Assembly (NCBI RefSeq): GCF_010015445.1
Contig: NC_053116.1
Span: 36,725,285 to 36,789,284, forward strand
DNA from: Perca fluviatilis
Lineage: Eukaryota; Chordata; Actinopteri; Perciformes; Percidae
Direction: 5' to 3'
Length of the DNA stretch: 64,000 nucleotides
The translations under genes were made by a program, and so were the position numbers. The notes beneath the pieces were generated by a model. It did not search any database. It worked only from the letters and a program-made list of their open reading frames with translations, and was not told the DNA's origin. The first letter of the stretch is position 1. Every line of letters begins with the position of its first letter. Positions 1-10,300 of this stretch are shown in pieces.

Positions 1-208
1 CATTTCCAAAGGGGCGTCACCAACGGACGCCGCTCAAATGCCTCTGGGCGCAATTGGATAGTCCTTCAACCAATCAGACCAACGATCCGGGTGACCTAGC
101 AGCGACAGCGGCATCAACGGGCAGCTGCGCTTCGGTGGCCGCCATGTTGAATGTAAACAAAAGCTGCTCGCTGTGCCTGCGTCGTCATAGTGTAAAACCC
201 GCCCTCAA
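1..208. other. Repeat-like flank, no gene
   Basis: GC-richer sequence with a CCAAT box near 69-74. It lacks the missing last mtch1 exon on the minus strand as far as I can see. It reads as the 5' part of a dispersed repeat that continues into the 30-bp array. No function assigned. Confidence 0.4.
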
Positions 209-378
209 CGGTTGTGATTGGTGTAGGCCAAAACCTCACCCGGTTGTGATTGGTGTAAAGCTCGCCTCAACGGTTGTGATTGGTGTAAAGCTCGCCTCAA
301 CGGTTGTGATTGGTGTAAAGCTCGCCTCAACGGTTGTGATTGGTGTAAAGCTCGCCTCAACGGTTGTTATTGGTGCCT
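209..378 (+). repeat. 30-bp minisatellite with inverted CCAAT boxes
   Basis: Four perfect 30-bp units (CGGTTGTGATTGGTGTAAAG plus CTCGCCTCAA) fill 241-360, with degenerate units on both sides. Each unit has one ATTGG (inverted CCAAT), at 217, 249, 279, 309, 339 and 369. The open frame through the array exists only because the unit is divisible by three. Confidence 0.9.
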
Positions 379-680
379 TGATTTGGAAAAATTGGAAATG
401 GGTTTGAATGGGCTCTGGGCCAGACTGACTTGCAGAGCAAATCTCAAATTTGCCAGAAGTTCGTCAGGGTTTTCCCAGGCTACCCCCAACGGAAAATGTA
501 ATGCTAAATTTGAAATATTAACAGACCCAAACGGAATCTGCGGATTTTTGGCAGAATTTTGCAAACTGTTTTTCTGCTTAAGGCTGAAGATGTGGCAACA
601 TTCAGAGTTTAAGTAAATTTTTTTTTACATGTTCTTTGTTTAAAATCTGCGGAAAATACATGGCCCTGATGATTAATTAT
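379..680. other. No gene seen
   Basis: AT-rich sequence with a gggctctgggcc stretch that looks like dispersed-repeat DNA. Overlapping short frames on both strands show no recognisable domain. Confidence 0.4.
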
Positions 681-689
681 GGTAACAGT

Positions 690-1210
690 TAATCTGTCTT
701 GAAAAATTGTACAAGGGTTTTCTTTAGTGCAGAGGGTGTGTGATGCAGAGACAATAGACTTGAAGCCATAAATCTGTGAAAATGGCCATTTCCTCACCAA
801 AATGTAGCCAAACTTTGGAGCGTTATTCAGCCTGACACGGATGTCTTGGATCAGAGGTGCCCAAATTCTTTCATATGAAGGGCCAAAATGTATCTGGATG
901 GAAGGCCACGGGCCAAAAATAAATGTTGATGTTGAAGAACACCGTAATTCTTGCCATTTTCCATAGAAGTTTACCAGCACTGTGCATTACATTGGCGTTA
1001 AACTCAGATTATGTACTTTTTAACTGCACAAAATGTACATTTCATAGTCATTATTTTTAAAATAAGAGGAGAATAAGCATGAACATGTCAAATCCATGGC
1101 GGGCCAAAACAAAGAGAGCACGGGCCAAACTTGGCCTGCGGGCCCCAAATTGGGCGGCCTTGTCTTAGATAGTCTGGTTTCATATGATACCGATATCTAT
1201 CTACTGTATC
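690..1210 (+). mobile_element. Element family I, copy 1, split by a hAT MITE
   Basis: The stretch with AGCCAAACTTTGGAGCGTTA at about 808-827 matches copies at 4862-6042 and, inverted, 59725-60275. Homology stops at 851 and resumes at 1171, on either side of a hAT-type insertion. Old and diverged, with no coding capacity seen. Confidence 0.7.
852..1162. mobile_element. hAT-type MITE, 311 bp
   Basis: Begins CAGAGGTGCCCAAA and ends with a related inverted sequence (TTGGGCGGCCTTG). It is flanked by 8-bp duplications, tcttggat at 844-851 and tcttagat at 1163-1170 (7/8). The element I copies at 5 kb and 60 kb lack the insert at this point, which supports the boundaries. Non-autonomous. Confidence 0.8.
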
Positions 1211-1300
1211 TCTGTATCAGTGAACAGACAGAGCCCTGGAGCCCCACACATGTAAACAGCGGACTGTTCCTTTTGTGTCGCTGCGTTTGTTAGGCGGTAC

Positions 1301-1376
1301 CTTGTGGCTGAGGTGATTCCAGCAGTGCAGCCACGACTTGAAGATGGGAGAGTGAGGAGGAACACCTGCAGCCAAC
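1301..1376 (-). CDS. mtch1: mtch1 exon 11
   Basis: 76 nt. The acceptor is ...tgttgtcag at 1377 and the donor gtaccg below 1301. It completes a Gly codon and then encodes [20 protein letters not shown] plus five residues, matching the SPxFKSWIHCW region of MTCH1. It ends in phase 0; the next exon lies beyond the left edge. Confidence 0.85.
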
Positions 1377-4300
1377 CTGACAACACATAGCACAAGCGGT
1401 CACGCTCAAGCATCAGGATTTTACTAATAAAATATTGATAGGTGGATATTTTCAGCATACATGTATGTAGTGTACTACACAAGGAGGTTAGTCTGGGGAC
1501 AACCTTCACACACACAGGGAGGGAATTGGAGCCTATAATGTGTGAATCTATTATAAGTATTTCCATATAAGGATTAGTTCTGAGGTAATATTGTCCCACA
1601 CAAATAGATTGGATAGATTGGAATGTGTGAAGCCCCAAAAAGTATAAAGGAGGAGTTATGCTCAACGTTTGTCTCGCTGTCATGCGAGTTAGTTCACTGT
1701 TTTGAATAAAGCTGCATTTAATCTGAAATCATCAGACTCGTCTCCAAACATAATTTCTGAGTTATCAGCCGATAACAAATATGAGATTTGGATTTGTCAT
1801 ATTTTATTTATACAACTTTTAAGTTATATCTTCTGTACATTTTCTGCACACTGCCAGGAATACAATTCTATAGTAAATATTAGGGATGTTTTAAATAGGT
1901 ATTAATGTGTGAAGATTACAACCAGTTGAGATAAAAAAATTATTGCAATTTTTACACGTCCCAAGGCGTTTAAAAACTACTTTAGGTTTCACTTGTTTGA
2001 CTTCAGACATCACTACGTGTTCTAAGTTTATTTATTTGAAGATTTTTTTTTTATGTATTATTTATTTTGTTGTGGGATTTGTTTGTGTTATTGAAAATAA
2101 TACCATTTCGAAAAAATTCTAAAAAAGGTCATAGTATAGTATGTTGAAATAATTCAAAAAAGTCATAGTATAGTATGTTGAAAAAGTAAAAAAAAGTCAT
2201 AGTATAGTATGTTGAAAAAATAAAAAAGTCATAGTATAGTATGTCGAAAAAATTTAAAAAAGTCATAGTATAGTATGTTTAAAAAGTAAAAAAGGTCATA
2301 GTATAGTATGTTGAAAAAATAAAAAAGTCACATTATAGTATGTTGAAAAAAATTCAATAAAAGTCATATTATAGTATGTTGAAAAAAATCAATAAAAGTC
2401 ATAGTATAGTATGTTGAAAAGTTTTAAAAAGTCATAGTATAGTATGTCGAAAAAATTCAAAAAAAGTCATAGTATAGTATGTTGAAAAAGTAAAAAAGGT
2501 CATAGTATAGTATGTTGAAAAAGTAAAAAAGGTCATAGTATAGTATGTTGAAAAAATAAAAAAGTCATATTATAGTATGTTGAAAAAAATTCAAAAAAAG
2601 TCATAGTATAGTATGTCGAAAAAATTCAAGTCATAGTATAGTATGTTGAAAAATGTTTTTAAAAAGTCATAGTATAGTATGTTGAAAAAAGTTTAAAAAA
2701 GGTCATAGTATAGTATGTTGAAAAAGTAAAAAAAAAGGTCATAGTATAGTGTGTTGAAAAAAGTAAAAAAACGTCATAGTATAGTATGTTGAAAAATGTA
2801 AAAAAAAGTCATAGTATAGTATGTTGAAAAAAGTAAAAAAAAGTCATAGTATAGTATGTTGAAAAAAGTAAAAAAAAGTCATAGTATAGTATGTCGACAA
2901 AATTCTAAAAAAGGTCATAGTATAGTATGTTGAAATAATTCAAAAAAGTCATAGTATAGTATGTTGAAAAAGTAAAAAAAAAGGTCATAGTATAGTATAT
3001 TGAAAAAATAAAAAAAGTCATAGTATACTATGTTGAAAAAATTCAAAAAAGTCATAGTATAGTATGTTGAAAAAAGTTTTTAAAAAGTCATAGTATAGTA
3101 TGTTGAAAAAAGTTAAAAAAGGTCATAGTATAGTATGTTGAAAAAATTAAAAAAATCATAGTATAATATGTTGAAAAAATAAAAGTCATAGTATAGTATG
3201 TTGAAAAAATTCAAAAAAGTCATAGTATAGTATGTTGAAAAAAAGTTTAAAAAAGGTCATAGTATAGTATGTTGAAAAAGTAAAAAAAGGTCATAGTATA
3301 GTATGTTAAAAAAAAGTCATAGTATAGTATGTTGAAAAAGTAAAAAAGGTCATAGTATAGTATGTTGAAAAAAAAAGTCATAGTATAGTATGTTGAAAAA
3401 GTAAAAAAAAGGTCATAGTATAGTATGTTGAAAAAAAAAGTCATAGTATAGTATGTTGAAAAAATTAAAAAGTCATAGTATAGTATGTCGAAAAAATTAA
3501 AAAAAGTCATAGTATAGTATGTTGAAAAAGTAAAAAAAGGTCATAGTATAGTATGTTGAAAAAATAAAAAAGTCATATTATAGTATGTTGAAAAAAATTC
3601 AATAAAAGTCATATTATAGTATGTTGAAAAAAAACAATAAAAGTCATAGTATAGTATGTTGAAAAAAGTTTTAAAAAGTCATTGTATAGTATGTCGAAAA
3701 AATTCGAAAAAGTCATAGTATAGTATGTTGAAAAAGTAAAAGAGGTCATAGTATAGTATGTTGAAAAAATAAAAAAGTCATATTATAGTATGTTGAAAAA
3801 AATTCAAAAAAGTCATAGTATAGTATGTCGAAAAAATTCAAGTCATAGTATAGTATGTTGAAAAATGTTTTAAAAAAGTCATAGTATAGTATGTTGAAAA
3901 AAGTTTAAAAAAAGGTCATAGTATAGTATGTTGAAAAAGTAAAAAAAAAGGTCATAGTATAGTATGTTGAAAAAATAAGTCATAGTATAGTATGTTGAAA
4001 AATTTAAAAAAGTCATAGTATAGTATGTTGAAAAAAGTTTAAAAAAGGTCATAGTATAGTATGTTGAAAAAATAAGTCATAGTATAGTATGTTGAAAAAA
4101 TTCAAAAAAGTCATAGTATAGTATGTTGAAAAAATAAAAAAGTCATAGTATAATATGTTCAAAAAAATTAAAAAAGTCATAGTAAAGTATGTCGAAAAAA
4201 GTCATAAAAAAGCCTAATGTTGAAGAGAATGACTCACCCACAGTTGTTGACTGCCATAATATCGGCCACCAGCATGAATGGGTATGTAAGAGCACTCACT

Positions 4301-7300
4301 GCAATCTAGAGAAAAACACAGTCCGTTAATATGAAGAAATGTTGCCTATGAGAAACATTTCAAACAACAGTTTTAAATGTAGAACTTACGCCCATCACAA
4401 ACTTAGTGTAGCTTCGTACCGCCGAGGCCTGAGTGAACTGCAACAGAAACCCAAAGAGAGGGGTGAAAGAGTACTTCTTAAGCTTTACATGCAACGGGAA
4501 ATCAAAATGAATTCAGTTCAATTAAACTATAGATAACAAGACTGGGTTTAATGTTTATAATATAGCATTATTTTATTAAGTGTTAACCACTGTTTTTAAA
4601 TAATTTTTAGTGTTTACATTTTATTGTCTTGTTGTAATTTTTTGTAATTTTGTAAGTTTGTTTGTATTCTTTCATTTCTTTTCTGGTCTGTATATAAATA
4701 AAGTTGAGTTGAGTTGATAGCACGTGTATACCTCATATTTTATCTTTTGAGATCACTTTGCTATTCAGAACAGCATCTTGACGAATAAATACATTTTTTT
4801 ACACTTTATTCTTATCTTCTGGATCAGATTTACCATGACTTCTTAAGAACTGACACCACATCAGTTACATAGAGACAGAAAACAATGTACGCGTGATGCA
4901 GAGACAGAGACCCAAAGCCACGTCTGTGGAAACGGCCAGTTTTTCCCTCGCCAAAATTTAGCCAAACTTTGGAGCGTTATTTAGCAAGACATGGATTCCT
5001 TAGATCGTCTAGTTTCCTATGAAACCAATATTTTCAGTCTGGCATTAAAACGGAGCCTCTTAAAGCTACATTGTGTAAGAATTACTCCCATCTAGCGTTG
5101 AGATCATATATCGCAATCAACTCTCTCTCGCCACGCAGTATTGCAGCTATGGTAGCCTTCACGCTTCAAAAAGTGAAGGTGTACAAAAGGCCGTCTATCA
5201 GCCGTCATTGTTGGTATTTCAAGATGGCGCATCATTATGGAGCGTCTACCCCAGTTCATGCAAGCGCAAATGTAAAATTCCAAGCTAATAGGAATACTTG
5301 AAATTGATGGTGGAGGTAAATATTAATGAAAAAGGACAAGTTTGTGAACGGGCAACACAGATTTTGATAATGAACAACTAAACACGTTACACACTGGGGC
5401 TTTAAGATCGATCTCAGGATGTTATAGCCTGACAAGCCAGACCCACATCCAGATGTTGGGTCTGGGAACTCACCATTGACGGAGCTCAATCCGAGGGGCG
5501 GGATAAATGGTTGTCTTTCAAATTCCCTCTGCACGCAATAGGATAGCGCTACAACCAGGCAGAGCGACGCTAGTCGATAGAGTAAACTTTTGCCGTATCC
5601 GGTCGGCAAAACTCCGAACACATCTTCCTTTTTTAAGAATGACTTCAGTGCCGTTCTTTGTTCTTTTCTCAAAGAAAAGCTGAACTCCAAGTCTTCCGGA
5701 GTCGCGACCAAAGCCGATTCCAAAGACCGCTGTTCTCCAGCAGCAGCAGCGGCCATCTTCTTTGTTTTCAAGTAGCAGGGAATTCACGCGGCACCGTCGC
5801 AACTCTGCCATCATTATGTTAAGCCCCGCCCACCGACTCTATACACGATGTGATTGGCCTGACTGGAGTTTGGTTTTTCCAGCTCGCAAGCCAACGCAGA
5901 GTTGCTAGACTGAGCCTGGGTGCTAATTACATTTGCTGCCGCTAGGGGGCGTCTAGATGTCTAGGCTAAGGATGTTATGAATATTAATTTAGATTCAAGA
6001 TCGATTTCAATCGGAAAATTGATTATTTTGAACCGAGCCCTAACGCTTTATACATTTGTTCAAAAGTTTAATCAGTAAGGTATTCATTACCATAGCTTGT
6101 TGTCTTTCGTACACTCGCTCTCTTCTACCATCCATAAAGGTGAGGGACTTACACTTTCGTCTACAGCGTAGGTGTTAATAAAGTGAGCCAGGAGGTTACA
6201 AAACCACAGGAAGAGGACTTCTCCCGCCACGTGGGGTATGAGCCCGCTGCAAACACACAAAACACTGCTCAGCCTGATGGAGGACAAAGATCGAGGTAAT
6301 CATGTCATAAAGACTTCACCAATCAACAGTTAAATATCAACACTACATCTTACACTACTACGTTTTAACTTTTAAGCTGTGTTTTTAGACAAAAACTATC
6401 TTTGTCCATATTAACACGTCTAACAACAAATATCACATGACCGTTCACACACACTGGGCACGTGAGTGCCGGTGTCAACAGGAAGCAGATTGTCTGACGT
6501 TACTCTGCGGTTGAAAATCACGGATGTAGAAGTATAAAATACCAACATGGCATCATGACTTTGCGTAAACATACACGCCACTTTCCTAAAGCTAAGAGGC
6601 GTGTGATCTATACGCGTTTTGAGCTATCCGCGTGTATGTCTACGCCGTATACAGCGGATATAGTATAGTATGTCGCCATGGCGTCAATTCACGTGCAATC
6701 GCAATAATGTAAGTCAATGGAGGCCAAACAGCGTTGATAAACACGCTAAAAAGAGAGTATGCGTCTTCATAACATGCCAATAATGGCATTGGAATTGGCG
6801 TGTTATACAGTACAGGCCAAAAGTTTGGACACACCTTCTCATTCAAATGCGTTTCCTTTTATTTTCATGACTATTTACATTGTAGAATCTACAATGTAAA
6901 TAGTCATGAAAATAAAGGGGTGTCAAACTCAATTTCCCAGAGGGCCACGCTGGGAAATAAGAATCACATCAAGGGCCAGACATGTTTAGTTTATTGACAT
7001 GTGTTTATTTAATCGAAAAAGTCAAATATCTTTGACTGTATTATTGCACGTGTCATATAGTCTTCTCACTCACAGTTTGGTCCACATGAAGTCCTAAAGA
7101 AGTCAGGAAAAAGTACCTCAGCCATCATAGGAAAAGAAGCGCCCAAAAACGTCGGAAAAAGTGACACAAATGTCGGAAAAAGTGACACAAATGTCGGAAA
7201 AAGTGACAAAAATGACGGAAAAAGTACAAAAACGTTGGAAAAAGTGACAAAAGTGTCAAAAAAAAATCCGAAAAAGTGACAAAAATGTCAGAATTTAGTT

Positions 7301-10300
7301 GGGCCAAAATGTATTGTGAAGCTAAATTGATATGCGGGCCGGATCATAATCTGCGAGGGGCCGGATTTGGCCCGCGGGCCTTGAGTTTGACACGTGTTGT
7401 AGATTCTCACTGAATGCATCAAAACTATGAATGAACACAAATGGAATTATGTACTTAACAAAAAAGTGTGAAATAACTGAAAACATGTCTTATATTTTAG
7501 ATTCTTCAAAGTAGCCACCCTTTGCTTTTTTATTAATAAGGGAAAAACTTCCACTAATTAACCCTGACAAAGCACACCTGTGAAGGTAAAACCATTTCAG
7601 GTGACTACCTCATGAAGCTCATTGAGAGAACACCAAGGGTTAGCAGAGTTATCAAAAAAAGCAAAGGGTGGCTACTTTGAGGAATCTAAAATAAAAGACA
7701 TGTTTTCAGTTATTTCACACTTTTTTGTTAAGTACATAATTCCATATGTGTTCATTCATAGTTTTGATGCCTTCAGTGAGAATCTACAATGTACAGTGCC
7801 TTGCGAAAGTATTCGGCCCCCTTGAACGTTTCGACCTTTTGCCACATTTCAGGCCTCAAACATAAAGATATAAAACTGTAATTTTTTGTGAAGAATCAAC
7901 AACAAGTGGGTCCCAATTATGAAGTGGAACGAAATTCATTGGCTATTTCAAACTTTTTTAACAAATAAAAAACTGAAAAAGTGGGCGTGCAAAATTATTC
8001 AGCCCCTTTACTTTCAGTGCAGCAAACTCTCTCCAGAAGTTCAGAGAGGATCTCTGAATGATCCAATGTTGACCTAAATGACTAATGATGATAAATAGAA
8101 TCCAGCTGTGTGTAATCAAGTCTCCGTATAAATGCACCTGCTCTGTGATAGTCTCAGAGGTCCGTGTAAAGCGCAGAGAGCATCATGAAGAACAAGGAAC
8201 ACACCAGGCAGGTCCGAGATACTGTTGTGGAGAAGTTTAAAGCCGGGTTTGGATACAAAAAGATTTCCCAAGCTTTAAACATCCCAAGGAGCACTGTGCA
8301 AGAGATAATATTGAAATGGAAGGAGTATCAGACCACTACAAATCTACGAAGACCCGGCCGTCCCTCTAAACATTCAGCTCATACAATGAGAAGACTGATC
8401 AGAGATGCAGCCAAGAGGCCCATGATCACTCTGGATGAACTGCAGAGATCTACAGCTGAGGTGGGAGACTCTGTCCATAGGACAACAATCAGTCGTATAC
8501 TGCACAAATCTGGCCTTTATGGAAGAGTGGCAAGAAGAAAGCCATTTCTTAAAGATATCCATGAAAAGTGTCGTTTAAAGTTTGCCAAAAGCCACCTGGG
8601 AGACACACCAAACATGTGGAAGAAGGTGCTGTGGTCAGATGAAACCAAAATCTAACTTTTTGGCAACAATGCAAAACGTTATGTTTGGCGTAAAAGCAAC
8701 ACAGCTCATCACCCTGAACACACCATCCCCACTGTCAAACATGGTGGTGGCAGCATCATGGTTTGGGCCTGCTTTTCTTCAGCAGGGACAGGGAAGATGG
8801 TTAAAATTGATGGGAAGATGGATGGAGCCAAATACAGGACCATTCTGGAAGAAAACCTGATGGAGTCTGCAAAAGACCTGAGACTGGGACTGAGATTTGT
8901 CTTCCAACAAGACAATGATCCAAAACATAAAGCAAAATCTACAATGGAATGGTTCACAAATAAACATATCCAGGTGTTAGAATGGCCAAGTCAAAGTCCA
9001 GACCTGAATCCAATCGAGAATCTGTGGAAAGAACTGAAAACTGCTGTTCACAAACGCTCTCCATCCAACCTCACTGAGCTCGAGCTGTTTTGCAAGGAGG
9101 AATGGGCAAAAATGTCAGTCTCTCGATGTGCAAAACTGATAGAGACATACCCCAAGCGACTTACAGCTGTAATCTCAGCAAAAGGTGGCGCTACAAAGTA
9201 TTAACTTAAGGGGGCTGAATAATTTTGCACGCCCAATATTTCAGTTTTTTATTTGTTTAAAAGGTTTGAAATATCCAATAAATTTCGTTCCACTTCATGA
9301 TTGTGTCCCACTTGTTGTTGATTCTTCACAAAAAATTACAGTTTTATATCTTTATGTTTGAGGCCTGAAATGTGGCAAAAGGTCAAAAAGTTCAAGGGGG
9401 CCGAATACTTTCGCAAGGCACTGTAAATAGTCATGAAAATACAGAAAACACATTGAATGAGAAGGTGTGTCCAAACTTTTGGCCTGTACTGTACATACGC
9501 CACTTCAAGAGATCAGTCTGAAAATACAGAAATTACTTTGAAGAAAGAACAACAACGGTGAAAAATAAGAGCAGGGATTTATTATCTCGGAGCAACGACG
9601 AGGTTGAACGGTTACTGAAAGGTCTGTAAGCTACCTAACCGATAAGAGTTTCCAGAGGTCTCTGTTTGTGTCCGTCCAGACTACAAAGCATCCCCGGAGT
9701 TTTCAAACCACAATGGGGACAGCAGTGCTTCCAAATGTCTCTGTTTTAGGAGCTCAGAAACGCCAGAGTATTTCAACGTAAGGGCCGTTACAGAGTCAAC
9801 GCGAGCAACGCGAACAGGCAACGTGAGCGACTCGCTCCCTTTCATAGTCTAAACAGCGGACGCAAGTAGACGCAAGCGTCACGGACGATGCGTGAAATGC
9901 AATACACCGCCCACGCAACAGGGGGCAGCAGAGCGCTCCACGGTGTTCGGTCGGCAGACCCTCCCGGAGAGTGGCTCTCGTTAGGGAGCAGCTGGCTGGC
10001 TGACTTCTGTTTATCAGATGCTGGCGTGTTTCCCCACCAGTACAGTGTGCTACGATTGGGTAGCACTGACCAATACATTAATAAAAGGTCGCGTAAACAT
10101 GGTTTAGCAGGTTTTAAAAATATATAAATACATTTGGGTCTCTCTCTCTCCTGTTGTACGCTATTTCAGCCTCTTGAGGAGGGCACACAGCATAGACACA
10201 CACACACACACAACGTTGATACATACCGAAAAATGTAACTCAGTAGTCCTATGTTTGATGAATTTGCTCAGCTAAGTTGATTTAATATTTTTGGATAATG

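Larger units (their letters stand above)
4862..6042 (+). mobile_element. Element family I, copy 2, carrying two nested insertions
   Basis: Matches 59725-60275 in inverse orientation, including the shared AGCCAAACTTTGGAGCGTTA stretch and the GATCGAT-rich end that finishes GAGCCCTA at about 6042. It is interrupted by a TTAA element (5064-5401) and a MULE-like element (5425-5968). The left end seems truncated. Confidence 0.75.
6808..9491. mobile_element. Outer Tc1-like non-autonomous element
   Basis: Ends CAGTACAGGCCAAAAGTTTG and the inverse ...TTTTGGCCTGTACTG, flanked by TA at 6806-6807 and 9492-9493. The inverted arms are long: the segments at 7400-7520 and 7670-7790 are complementary. Removing the nested hAT-like and Tc1 insertions leaves only about 0.57 kb, with no transposase. 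Confidence 0.85.

Noticed and set aside
1201..1683. 160-residue minus-strand ORF as a gene
   Set aside because: It is mtch1 exon 11 read in another frame and through intron flanks. Only 1301-1376 in the splice-compatible frame is supported.
2127..4206. CRISPR array
   Set aside because: Regular cores with short spacers look superficially similar. The spacers, however, are A-rich, 5-18 nt and not unique, there are no cas genes, and the context is a vertebrate intron.
5256..5771. 171-residue frame as a helicase gene
   Set aside because: The frame runs out of the transposon through its terminal repeat, and only motif I is present. Kept as a captured fragment.
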